Source: Comamonadaceae bacterium (lineage in GTDB: Bacteria > Pseudomonadota > Gammaproteobacteria > Burkholderiales > Burkholderiaceae_C). From it: 8,450 bases of DNA. Location: positions 1-8,450 of the forward strand of contig CANHKH010000127.1 in the NCBI GenBank assembly GCA_947460165.1, written 5' to 3'. The translations under genes and the position numbers were made by a program. This document shows positions 1 to 6,301 of this stretch, piece by piece (within the stretch, counting starts at the first letter, position 1; each line of letters starts with the position of its first letter). The notes under the pieces are model-generated. The model had not been told where the DNA came from and did no database searches. It worked only from the letters and a program-made list of their open reading frames with translations.

Positions 1-474
1 ATCGCCCAGACAGCGGTCGTGCCAACCGGTCACGCCAGGCTGGGTGTGAAAGCGCCAGGCGCGTGCGGCTTTGCCCTTGAGGCCCTCGCGGCAGGTGCCG
101 GGGTAGACCAGCTCTGCATGTCTTTCTCGCGCTTGGTCTTGCGTGGCTTGGGCGCGGGCAATGTCTTGCCGCGTGCAGCCGCAGGGGTAAGCGCGACCCT
201 GCGCGATCAGACGGTCCAGCGCCGTTTGGTAGAGCGCGCTGCGTTGGGACTGGTAGGCCGGTGGCTCGTCGGGGTGCAGGCCGCAGGCCGCGAGCTGGCG
301 CAAGATGGCCTCAGATGCGCCTGGCACGCAGCGCGGGGTGTCCACGTCTTCCATGCGCACCAGCCAGCGCCCGCCGTGGGCGCGGGCATCGAGCCAGCTG
401 GCCAGCGCCGCCACCAGCGAGCCGGCGTGCAGCAAGCCCGTGGGCGAGGGCGCAAAGCGGCCCACATACGGCAT
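1..474 (-). CDS. gluQ: Glutamyl-queuosine tRNA(Asp) synthetase, 5' part only (partial)
   Basis: GluQ (YadB) activates glutamate without tRNA and attaches it to the queuosine base in the anticodon of tRNA(Asp). It is a shortened paralogue of the GluRS catalytic domain and acts in the cytoplasm. The first 158 residues are visible; family members are about 290-310 aa, so roughly half the gene lies beyond the left edge. The N-terminus has the class I synthetase signature FAPSPTGLLHAGSL (residues 7-20), with the HIGH-like HAGS at 16-19, followed by RMEDVDTPR (40-48). The zinc-site pattern of the family is present as C98-x-C100, Y124 and C128 (YPCGC, then VYPGTC). The chosen ATG at 474-472 puts the signature at the usual distance from the N-terminus. 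It begins 10 bases after the stop of the upstream oxidoreductase, without a clear Shine-Dalgarno, which suggests co-transcription and perhaps translational coupling. Identity is nearly certain; only the start has some doubt. Confidence 0.93.
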   Translation of the reverse strand, partial: MPYVGRFAPSPTGLLHAGSLVAALASWLDARAHGGRWLVRMEDVDTPRCVPGASEAILRQLAACGLHPDEPPAYQSQRSALYQTALDRLIAQGRAYPCGCTRQDIARAQATQDQARERHAELVYPGTCREGLKGKAARAWRFHTQPGVTGWHDRCLGD

Positions 475-484
475 GAAACCGGGC

Positions 485-1552
485 TCAGGCCACCGTCAGC
501 GCCAGCTCCAGGCCGGAGACAAAGGCGTCTTCCACCCGGTGGCCCAGGCACCAGTCGCCGCACAGGCCCAGGCCTTGTTGGGCGTCCCACACATGGCTTT
601 GGCCCAGGGGGGTGACGGTTTGGGCGTAGAGCCAGCGGTGCACCTCGGCGTAGGGGGGCGCCGCACGTATGCCGGTGATCTCGGTGAAGCCGCGCAGCAG
701 CTTGGCCTTGACGCGTTCGGCGTTGTCCTCAATGTGGCGCGCTGACCACTCGGGGCTCGCTTGCACGGTCCAGCGCTCAATGGCCTCGCGGCCGGGCTTG
801 GAGGTCTCGCGCGCCAGCCAAGAAATACGGTGGTGCGCGCTGCGTGCGGCCTGCCAGTGCGGGCCAAAGGCTGCGCCGCGCACGGCCTGGGGAAAGGCCA
901 GCATCAGGGTCCAGCAGGGGGCCACTTCAGTGTGGCCAATGCGCTCTTGCACCTTGGGCAGCAGGCCAGAGGCGCGCAGCAGGACCAGGGCCTGTGTGGC
1001 GGGCAGGGCCAGCAGCACCGCGTCAAAGCCGGCGTGCACCTGGCGGGTGTCGCCCAGGCCTGAAGTTTGCAGTTGCCAGCGCCCGGCGCTCAGGCGGTCG
1101 GGCTCAATCAACTCCACCAGGGTGTCCAGGTGCAAAGCCGTGGGGGCAGCCCAGTGCCTGACCAAGGCGTTCATGCCCGGTGTGGCCACGTAGTGCTCGT
1201 GCTGCTGGGGCTTGGCGGCCACCACCACGCGGCCTGAGCTGTCTTGCACCGAAATGGTGTTGGCGCGCCAGGCGGCCACCAGGGTGGGCGAGGTGTTCAG
1301 GGCCTGCTGAAAGCGCGCATCGCGCACCGTGAAGTACTGGGCCCCGTGGTCAAAGCTGCCAAATTCGGTGTGCCGGGTGGACATGCGGCCGCCCGCACCT
1401 CGGCTTTTTTCAAAGACTTGAACCTCATGGCCGGCCTGCATCAGCGTGCGGGCGCAGGCAATGCCGGCCATGCCAGCGCCAATGACGGCAATGCGGGAGC
1501 CAGCACGGGAGCTGGGGCGGGGGGTGGGGCGTGTGCGCTTGGTGCTGGTCAT
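485..1552 (-). CDS. Renalase-like NAD(P)/FAD-dependent oxidoreductase
   Basis: This 355-aa protein has the layout of the renalase/amine-oxidase-like flavoprotein group (COG3380 type). A Rossmann dinucleotide fold opens with IAVIGAGMAGIACA (21-34, GxGxxG at 25-30), and the acidic residue E48 at the end of strand 2 would bind the FAD ribose. Next come GGRMSTR (54-60) and DHGAQYF (68-74), both typical of the family. The C-terminal FAD-binding segment GLCGDWCLGHRVEDAF lies at about 329-344. Bacterial renalases oxidise off-pathway isomers of NAD(P)H back to NAD(P)+; whether this member does so cannot be read from the sequence. No signal peptide is seen. The first 18 residues are rich in Arg, Pro and Ser and precede the fold, so the true start could lie a little inside. 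The gene lies 134 bases after the LysR gene on the same strand and 10 bases before gluQ. Confidence 0.85.
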   Translation of the reverse strand: MTSTKRTRPTPRPSSRAGSRIAVIGAGMAGIACARTLMQAGHEVQVFEKSRGAGGRMSTRHTEFGSFDHGAQYFTVRDARFQQALNTSPTLVAAWRANTISVQDSSGRVVVAAKPQQHEHYVATPGMNALVRHWAAPTALHLDTLVELIEPDRLSAGRWQLQTSGLGDTRQVHAGFDAVLLALPATQALVLLRASGLLPKVQERIGHTEVAPCWTLMLAFPQAVRGAAFGPHWQAARSAHHRISWLARETSKPGREAIERWTVQASPEWSARHIEDNAERVKAKLLRGFTEITGIRAAPPYAEVHRWLYAQTVTPLGQSHVWDAQQGLGLCGDWCLGHRVEDAFVSGLELALTVA

Positions 1553-1686
1553 GCAGCTACTCTACACGCACGGCCGCTGCCCGACCATGGCGCTTGCACC
1601 CAGGTGACAGGCTTGGGCGGGTTCACAGGGTCTGCGCAAGGCCTGTCTTGCAAGCCAGATGTGGCCACTCCACGCAAGCCCAAACG
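1553..1686. other. Intergenic gap between the LysR and oxidoreductase genes
   Basis: The 134-base spacer between two minus-strand genes presumably holds the promoter of the oxidoreductase-gluQ unit, but I cannot pick out convincing -35/-10 boxes. It contains an 8-bp perfect palindrome GTGGCCAC (1661-1668) and a small stem GCAAG/CTTGC (1636-1640 with 1647-1651, 6-nt loop). Neither is followed by a T-run on either strand, so there is no intrinsic-terminator signature for the LysR gene. Confidence 0.3.
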
Positions 1687-2637
1687 CTACAGCGCCTGCG
1701 GCAAGTTCAACAGGGCCTGGCGTGTGACCGGGGACTGCAGTTGCGCCAGCCACCATTGCAGCGCCCGGCCGCTGCGGGGCGCGCCGGCGGCCTGCTCTTG
1801 GCGCCAGGCGCAGCTGATACGGGCCACCCGGGTGGGCCGCTCGACCTGCTTGACCACCAGCCGGCCGCTGGCCAGGTAGGGCCGCACCAAGTAGCTGGGC
1901 AAAAACCCCGCGCCCAAGCCGTGCAGCTGGGCTTCGAGCTTGGCCATCATGTTGGGCACGGTGAGCACGTCTTGGCCACCCAAGAGGCCCACGGTTTGGG
2001 CGCTGCCGCGCTGCACCGAGTCGGCCACCGCCACGGCCCTGTGTTGGCGCAGCAGCGCGTCCGACAGCGGCTCTGCCGCTTGGGCCAAGGCATGCTGGGG
2101 CGCCACCGCAAAAATAAAGTCCAGCGAGCCCAGCAGCATGCTTTGAAAACCGGGCTGCGTCAGCGTGTCTTGCGCCACGCCCAGCGCCAGGTCGGCCTGG
2201 CCCGAGGTCAGCGCCTCCAGCGTGCCGCTCAAGGCTTCTTCGCGAATCTTCAGGCGGGTGGGCGGGTCTTGGGCGTAAAAGGCCGCGCACAGCTCCATCA
2301 CCGTGCTGCGCGAGATCACCCCGTCGACGGCCAGCGTGAAGTGCGGCTCCCAGCCGGTGGCCACGCGCTTGACGCGGTGCGCCACGGCCTCCAAGTCGGC
2401 CAGCAGGCGCTGGCCTTCGCGCAGCAACTCGTGGCCTGCCTCGGTGAGCCTGGCTTGGCGCGAGGAGCGGTCCAGCAGCAACACGTCCAGCGCGTCTTCA
2501 AGCTGGCGCACGCGGTAGGTCAGGGCGCTGGGCACCAAACCCAGCTCGCGGGCGGCGGCGGCCAGGCTGCCCAGGCGGTGCACAGCTTCGAGCATGCGCA
2601 ATGCTTCAGGTGTGAGAACGTGGGTGATGTGTGGCAT
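1687..2637 (-). CDS. LysR-family transcriptional regulator, YhaJ-like
   Basis: This 316-aa protein is a typical full-length LysR regulator. Residues about 8-66 form the winged helix-turn-helix: LTPEALRMLEAV starts the domain, the HTH core runs about S24-E47 (SLAAAARELGLVPSALTYRV, then RQLE), and the wing contains LLLDRSSRQARLTEAG. Residues from about 90 onward are the effector-binding domain. The N-terminal LTPEALRM and VPSALTY wording matches my memory of E. coli YhaJ, a regulator that responds to dihydroxylated aromatic compounds and lies next to the pirin gene yhaK. Here too the gene lies divergent from a pirin gene, with T-N11-A and inverted-repeat operator sequence between them, so it probably controls the pirin-flavodoxin-pirin operon and itself. 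The effector is unknown; an aromatic or quinone is an inference from the neighbours. The ATG at 2637 is the natural start for the domain; its ribosome site is weak. Confidence 0.92.
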   Translation of the reverse strand: MPHITHVLTPEALRMLEAVHRLGSLAAAARELGLVPSALTYRVRQLEDALDVLLLDRSSRQARLTEAGHELLREGQRLLADLEAVAHRVKRVATGWEPHFTLAVDGVISRSTVMELCAAFYAQDPPTRLKIREEALSGTLEALTSGQADLALGVAQDTLTQPGFQSMLLGSLDFIFAVAPQHALAQAAEPLSDALLRQHRAVAVADSVQRGSAQTVGLLGGQDVLTVPNMMAKLEAQLHGLGAGFLPSYLVRPYLASGRLVVKQVERPTRVARISCAWRQEQAAGAPRSGRALQWWLAQLQSPVTRQALLNLPQAL

Positions 2638-2644
2638 AAACCCG

Positions 2645-2677
2645 TTTGAACTTCAAAAAATTTGAATGATGCCATCA
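2645..2677. promoter_or_regulatory. Candidate LysR operator: TTTGAA/TTCAAA half-site array
   Basis: Three alternating half-sites lie in a row: TTTGAA (2645-2650), TTCAAA (2652-2657) and TTTGAA (2661-2666). The second and third form an inverted repeat with a 3-bp spacer that contains T2653-N11-A2665, the generic LysR box. A separate 11-bp perfect palindrome, TGATGCCATCA, follows directly at 2667-2677. A further TTCAAT half-site lies at 2684-2689. The array sits in the 119-bp gap between a LysR gene and its divergent target, exactly where LysR proteins bind. What is seen is the symmetry; the assignment to this regulator is inference. Confidence 0.6.
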
Positions 2678-2688
2678 AAAAGCTTCAA
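2660..2688 (-). promoter_or_regulatory. Possible promoter of the LysR gene
   Basis: On the minus strand a -35-like TTGAAG (2688-2683) and a -10-like TCAAAT (2665-2660) are separated by 17 bp; each matches the sigma-70 consensus at four of six positions. The implied transcript would start near 2653 and leave a leader of about 16 nt before the ATG at 2637. The -10 box lies inside the candidate operator, which would suit autorepression. The matches are modest, so this is only a plausible placement. Confidence 0.25.
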
Positions 2689-2689
2689 T
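2662..2689 (+). promoter_or_regulatory. Possible promoter of the pirin operon
   Basis: A -35-like TTGAAT (2662-2667) and a -10-like TTCAAT (2684-2689) are spaced 16 bp apart, each with four of six consensus matches. Weak boxes of this kind are usual for activator-dependent LysR targets. The -35 overlaps the third operator half-site. A start near 2696 would give a leader of about 60 nt that includes the pyrimidine tract at 2725-2747. Confidence 0.25.
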
Positions 2690-2724
2690 CTCAGCAAGGG
2701 TGCAGGCCGGTAAATTACGTGTTA

Positions 2725-2756
2725 CCCCCTTTCCTTTCCCTTTTTTCGGAGCTCCT
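2725..2756 (+). promoter_or_regulatory. Pyrimidine-only leader tract and ribosome-binding site of pirin 1
   Basis: Positions 2725-2747 are 23 consecutive C/T bases. They run directly into GGAG (2748-2751), which lies 5 nt before the ATG at 2757. This good Shine-Dalgarno decides the start: an in-frame GTG at 2700 would add 19 residues (ending in FPFPFFGAP) encoded by the pyrimidine tract, and those residues do not belong to the pirin fold. Confidence 0.6.
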
Positions 2757-3458
2757 ATGCTGACCCTGCGCCGTTCTGCCGACCGTGGCTATGCCGACCA
2801 TGGCTGGCTCAAGTCTTTTCACTCCTTCTCGTTTGCCGGCTACCACGACCCGGCCCACATGGGCTTTGGCAACTTGCGCGTGATCAACGAAGACCGCATT
2901 GCCGCCGGCCAAGGCTTTGGCACGCACGGCCACCGGGACATGGAGATCATCAGCTACGTGATGTCGGGCTCGCTGGCGCACAAAGACAACATGGGCAATG
3001 GCACGGCCATCTTGCCCGGCGACGTGCAGCGCCTGAGCGCCGGCCGCGGCGTGATGCACAGCGAGTTCAATCACGAGCGCGCAGGTCAGACGCACTTTTT
3101 GCAAATTTGGATACAGCCTAACGTCACCGGGATTGACCCCGGTTACGAGCAAAAAAGCTTTGCCGACAGCGACAAGCGCGGCCAGTTGCGCCTGGTGGCC
3201 TCGCCCGATGCAGCCCAAGGCTCGGTCAAGCTGCACGCCGACGCCCGGCTTTATGCCGGTTTGTTTGACGGCCCTGAAGAGGCCCGCCTGACGCTGGACC
3301 CCACCCGCCTGAGCTATGTTCAGCTCATTCGCGGCGAGCTCAGCGTCAATGGCCAGGCCCTGGTGGCGGGCGACGCGGCCAAGCTGGTGTCTGAATCTCA
3401 ATTGCACCTGAGCCACGGCCGCGATGCCGAGGTGCTGGTGTTTGACCTGGTCGACTAA
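2757..3458 (+). CDS. Pirin-family bicupin, YhhW-type (candidate quercetin 2,3-dioxygenase)
   Basis: This 233-aa protein has the length of E. coli YhhW (231 aa), which has quercetinase activity in vitro, and resembles it throughout by memory: GYADHGWLKSFHSFSFAGY (11-29), MGFGNLRVIN (35-44) and GQGFGTHGHRDMEI (51-64). The N-terminal cupin holds the metal site H57, H59, H101 and E103 (THGHRDME and GVMHSEFN), the same residue numbers as in YhhW. The C-terminal cupin (about 130-233) has no obvious metal ligands, as usual for pirins. It is expected in the cytoplasm with Fe or another divalent metal. The real substrate is unknown; a flavonol, a catechol or a redox-sensing role all fit. It is the first gene of a co-directional unit, with the next ATG 33 bases downstream, and is divergent from the LysR gene. 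The ATG at 2757 is chosen for its GGAG site. Confidence 0.93.
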   Translation: MLTLRRSADRGYADHGWLKSFHSFSFAGYHDPAHMGFGNLRVINEDRIAAGQGFGTHGHRDMEIISYVMSGSLAHKDNMGNGTAILPGDVQRLSAGRGVMHSEFNHERAGQTHFLQIWIQPNVTGIDPGYEQKSFADSDKRGQLRLVASPDAAQGSVKLHADARLYAGLFDGPEEARLTLDPTRLSYVQLIRGELSVNGQALVAGDAAKLVSESQLHLSHGRDAEVLVFDLVD

Positions 3459-3491
3459 GACCGTTTTTTCCTTCACTGAAAGAGCACTTCC

Positions 3492-4046
3492 ATGAGCAAG
3501 ATCGCAGTTGTTTACCACTCCGGCTACGGCCACACCCAACGCATGGCCCAGGCCGTGGCCGACGGCGCAGGCGCCGAGTTGGTCGCCATTGACGCCGACG
3601 GCAACCTGCCCGAAGGCGGCTGGGAGACCTTGGCTGCGGCGCACACCATCGTGATGGGCTCACCCACCTACATGGGCAGCGTGAGCTGGCAGTTCAAAAA
3701 ATTTGCCGACGCTAGCTCCAAAGTCTGGTTCACCCAAGGCTGGAAAGACAAGCTGTTTGCCGGTTTCACCAACAGCGCCAGCATGAACGGCGACAAGCAC
3801 TCCACGTTGAGCTACTTGTTCACCCTGGCCATGCAGCACGGCGGGCTGTGGGTGGGCACGGCGCAAATGCCCAGCAACACCCGGGCCGCCCAGCGCAACG
3901 ATCCGAACTACCTGGGCTCTTACGCCGGTGCCATGGCCCAGTCGCCGTCGGACGCCGGTGCCCAGGACATGCCCCAGGGCGACCTGGACACGGCGCGCGC
4001 CTTTGGCCAGCGGGTGGCCCAAGCGAGCGGGCGCTTGAGCAGCTGA
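3492..4046 (+). CDS. Flavodoxin-fold FMN protein, WrbA/NAD(P)H:quinone reductase-like
   Basis: This 184-aa single-domain protein has a flavodoxin-like fold. The first strand, KIAVVY, leads into the FMN phosphate loop HSGYGHTQRMA (9-19), of the YGHT type seen in WrbA-like quinone reductases. The second flavin loop is GSPTYMGSVSWQFKKF (56-71), and the third FMN-contacting region is FAGFTNSASMNGDKHSTL (89-106), followed by MQHGGLWVG (114-122). It is slightly shorter than WrbA (about 198 aa). Two-electron reduction of quinones with NAD(P)H, which avoids semiquinone radicals, is the expected activity from the family; the donor cannot be told. It sits between two pirin genes, 33 bases after the first and 21 bases before the second, so a shared transcript is likely. 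The ATG follows AAAGAG with a spacing suitable for translation. It could instead be a flavodoxin-like reductase with another acceptor. Confidence 0.88.
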   Translation: MSKIAVVYHSGYGHTQRMAQAVADGAGAELVAIDADGNLPEGGWETLAAAHTIVMGSPTYMGSVSWQFKKFADASSKVWFTQGWKDKLFAGFTNSASMNGDKHSTLSYLFTLAMQHGGLWVGTAQMPSNTRAAQRNDPNYLGSYAGAMAQSPSDAGAQDMPQGDLDTARAFGQRVAQASGRLSS

Positions 4047-4067
4047 TCACGCCACGCAGGCGCTGAC

Positions 4068-4967
4068 ATGCCCGTTGAGCTCATTCTTCAAGCGCAGGCC
4101 AAGGACCTGGGCGGCGGCCTGCGCATCAAGCGCTTGCTGCCCGCCGACCGGCGCCAGGCTGTGGGCCCCTTTGTGTTCATGGACCATTTCGGTCCGGTGC
4201 AGGTGGAGCCTGACAGCCAGCACGACGTGCGGCCCCACCCGCACATTGGCCTGGCCACACTCACTTATTTGTTTGAAGGCGCCATGATGCACCGCGACAG
4301 CCTGGGCGTGACCCAGCGCATAGAGCCGGGCGCCATCAACTGGATGACCGCCGGCCGCGGCATCGTGCATTCAGAACGCCAGCCCGAGGACCTGCGTGGC
4401 CAGCGCTACGTGAACCACGGCATGCAGCTGTGGCTGGCCTTGCCGCGCTCGCATGAAGACTGCGAGCCCGGCTTTGCCCACACCCCGGCCGCACAGGTTC
4501 CAAGCTTAGAACTGCCTGGCGTCACGGTGCGCGTGCTGGTGGGCGAGGCCTTTGGCCTGCACTCGCCGGTGGCCACTTTTTCACCCACGCTCTACCTCGA
4601 CCTCACTTTGCAGGCTGGCGCCAGCTTGCGCTTGCCCGCCTTGGCCGAGGAAATGGCGGTCTACACCGTCAGCGGTGCGCTGAGTTTGGATGGTGCCCCC
4701 TTGCCCGAGCATGAACTGGCTGTGCTGGGCGCAGACACCTTGCTCCACTCGCCCCAGGCCAGCCGCTGCGTGGTGGTGGGTGGTGCGGCCTTGGATGGTG
4801 GGCGCTACCTGTGGTGGAACTTTGTGGCCAGCCGCCGCCAGCGCTTGGTGCAGGCCGCGCAAGACTGGCGCGAGATGCGCTTTGGCCAGGTGCCTGGCGA
4901 GACTGAATCTATACCGCTGCCCGAGCGTGCTTTTCCGCCTGCACAAGCCGAGGGCGACAAGCCCTGA
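4068..4967 (+). CDS. Second pirin-family protein, long form
   Basis: This 299-aa pirin belongs to the longer pirin group and is clearly distinct from the 233-aa pirin two genes upstream. It opens with GGGLRIKRLLP (15-25) and VGPFVFMDHFGP (32-43), the typical pirin N-terminus. Metal ligands are H57, H59, H101 and E103 (RPHPHIGL and GIVHSERQ), by coincidence of length at the same numbers as in pirin 1. The C-terminal cupin extends to about residue 235 and includes VYTVSGALSLDG. A tail of about 60 residues follows, with YLWWNFVASRR (about 246-256), a hallmark of long pirins. The start is 21 bases after the flavodoxin gene stop, with a modest AGG at 4058-4060. It is the third gene of the presumed LysR-controlled unit. 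Enzymatic function is unproven: quercetinase-like dioxygenase or redox-dependent protein partner are the known options for this family. Confidence 0.92.
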   Translation: MPVELILQAQAKDLGGGLRIKRLLPADRRQAVGPFVFMDHFGPVQVEPDSQHDVRPHPHIGLATLTYLFEGAMMHRDSLGVTQRIEPGAINWMTAGRGIVHSERQPEDLRGQRYVNHGMQLWLALPRSHEDCEPGFAHTPAAQVPSLELPGVTVRVLVGEAFGLHSPVATFSPTLYLDLTLQAGASLRLPALAEEMAVYTVSGALSLDGAPLPEHELAVLGADTLLHSPQASRCVVVGGAALDGGRYLWWNFVASRRQRLVQAAQDWREMRFGQVPGETESIPLPERAFPPAQAEGDKP

Positions 4968-4992
4968 CGCACTGCAAACCCGGGCATGACTG

Positions 4993-5031
4993 AGCCACGG
5001 CCTTGTGGCTGCTGCGGCATTTATGCGCAGC
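4993..5031. terminator. Two adjacent stem-loops between convergent genes
   Basis: The 65-bp gap between two convergent genes contains AGCCAC/GTGGCT (4993-4998 with 5005-5010, 6-nt loop) and, directly after it, GCTGCG/CGCAGC (5011-5016 with 5026-5031, 9-nt loop). The second stem ends one base before the TAG of the minus-strand gene. Position and symmetry suit a bidirectional terminator, but no T-run follows on either strand, so Rho-independent termination is not supported by the usual criteria. Confidence 0.35.
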
Positions 5032-5032
5032 T

Positions 5033-6301
5033 CTATGCCATGGCCGGCGCTGAGCCCCCGTCACGCGCCAAGCGCAAGCCCGTGAACTGCCACTGCGCCT
5101 CGGGCGGGAAAAAGTTCCTATAACTGTCCCTTGCATGGCCAGCGGGTGTGGCCTGTGAACTGCCACGCAGCACCAGCTGTTGGCACATGAACTTGCCGTT
5201 GTACTCGCCCACAGCCCCGGCCCAGGGCTTGTAGCCGGGGTAGGGGCTGAAGGCCGACGAGGTCCATTGCCAGCACTGGCCGTGCGCTTGGTGAAGCTGG
5301 CCCGAGCGGGCCGCGTGCTCCCATTCGGCCTCGGTGGGCAGGCGCGCGCCAGCCCAGCGGGCATAGGCATCGGCCTCAAAGTAGCTCAGGTGGCGCATGG
5401 GCGCGTGAGGCTCTATAGGCACCTCGCCGCTCAGCGTGAACTGGCGCCAGTGTTCAAGGCCCAAGCCATCGCCCGCCACCTGGCGCCAGTACAGTGGCGC
5501 ATTCACGGCGCCCTGCTTGCGCCACTCCCAGCCCAGCGACAGCCAGCACTCGGGCCGCTGGTAACCGCCGCTGGCCATGAACTGCCAAAACTCGTGCTGC
5601 GTCACCAAGCGATGCCCCATGTCGAAGGGCTGCAGCCACACGCGGTGGCGCGGCGCTTCGTGGTCAAAACAAAAATCGCCATCGCGCTCAGCGGTCCAGC
5701 CTTGCTGGATCAACCCGCCTTCATAGGGCAGCCACGCCAAGTCGGTCTGCTGCAAAGTCTTGATGGGGGACTGGCCTGCAGACCACTGCGGGTGGCGCGA
5801 GAGCGCGTGCAGCATGTCGGTGAGCAGCAACTCTTGGTGCTGCTGCTCGTGCTGCAGGCCCAGCGCCACCAACTGCCGCACGCTGGCCGCAGGCGCACCG
5901 TGGGCCAGCAAGCGCTGCATGCGCTCATCCACCTGGGCGCGGTAGTGCATCACCTCGGCCAGCGTGGGGCGGCTGATCAGTCCGCGCTCAGCGCGCGCAT
6001 GGGCCGCGCCCACGCCTTGGTAGTAGCTGTTGAACAGCACGCGAAAGCGCGCATCAAAGGGCGCAAAGTGAGGCTCGGCCGCCTCCAGCACCATGGTTTC
6101 AAAAAACCAGGTCGTGTGCGCCAAATGCCACTTGGCTGGGCTGGCATCGGGCATGGACTGCAGCTGACAGTCTTCAGGGGAGAACGGCGCCACCAAGGCC
6201 TGGGTGTGCTGGCGCACTGTGCGAAAGCGGGTCAGCAGATCTGCGCTTGCATCAAAGGTGGTTGCAGAGGCGCTTATGGCCAGGCGATCGGGTGCATTCA
6301 T
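5033..6301 (-). CDS. egtB: Ergothioneine biosynthesis protein EgtB (iron-dependent sulfoxide synthase)
   Basis: EgtB uses Fe(II) and O2 to join hercynine (trimethyl-histidine) to a thiol donor, gamma-glutamylcysteine or cysteine, giving the sulfoxide precursor of ergothioneine. The 422-aa length is normal. The N-terminal DinB-like four-helix domain (about 20-165) carries the expected three-histidine iron site: H62 in WHLAHTTWFFE, and H151 and H155 in QHEQQHQELLLTDM. The C-terminal FGE/sulfatase-modifying-factor domain (about 190-415) shows RLPTEAEWE (320-328), CWQWTSSAFSPYPGY (343-357), SYRNFFP (393-399) and TGLRLARD (407-414). The FGE-type GNVWEW motif reads GQCWQW here and the RGGS element reads RGSS (379-382). 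No methyltransferase EgtD lies next to it, so hercynine would have to come from a gene elsewhere. The selenoneine synthase SenA is a related alternative, but no senB or senC neighbour is present. It is convergent with the pirin operon and divergent from the GNAT-aminotransferase gene. Confidence 0.9.
   Translation of the reverse strand: MNAPDRLAISASATTFDASADLLTRFRTVRQHTQALVAPFSPEDCQLQSMPDASPAKWHLAHTTWFFETMVLEAAEPHFAPFDARFRVLFNSYYQGVGAAHARAERGLISRPTLAEVMHYRAQVDERMQRLLAHGAPAASVRQLVALGLQHEQQHQELLLTDMLHALSRHPQWSAGQSPIKTLQQTDLAWLPYEGGLIQQGWTAERDGDFCFDHEAPRHRVWLQPFDMGHRLVTQHEFWQFMASGGYQRPECWLSLGWEWRKQGAVNAPLYWRQVAGDGLGLEHWRQFTLSGEVPIEPHAPMRHLSYFEADAYARWAGARLPTEAEWEHAARSGQLHQAHGQCWQWTSSAFSPYPGYKPWAGAVGEYNGKFMCQQLVLRGSSQATPAGHARDSYRNFFPPEAQWQFTGLRLARDGGSAPAMA

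Noticed and set aside
1661..1668. GTGGCCAC palindrome as terminator or operator
   Set aside because: It is short, GC-rich, lacks a T-run and has no second copy nearby; chance is likely at this base composition.
1531..2649. 372-codon plus-strand frame antisense to the LysR gene
   Set aside because: It is rich in Gln, His, Ala and Arg without domain structure, and it covers a canonical LysR gene and the intergenic region on the other strand.
2700..2756. GTG at 2700 as start of the first pirin
   Set aside because: The extra 19 residues come from a pyrimidine tract, and a good GGAG site sits 5 nt before the ATG at 2757, which also restores the ligand numbering of YhhW.
2715..3644. 309-codon minus-strand frame antisense to the first pirin gene
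   Set aside because: It is a codon-register shadow of a GC-rich gene; the plus strand encodes an intact pirin with all metal ligands, and the antisense product has low-complexity Ala/Gly/Val/His content and no recognisable domain.
5033..6301. Annotation as selenoneine synthase SenA
   Set aside because: SenA is encoded with SenB and SenC; neither is present in the window, and the length and motifs fit EgtB. A tree could still change this.
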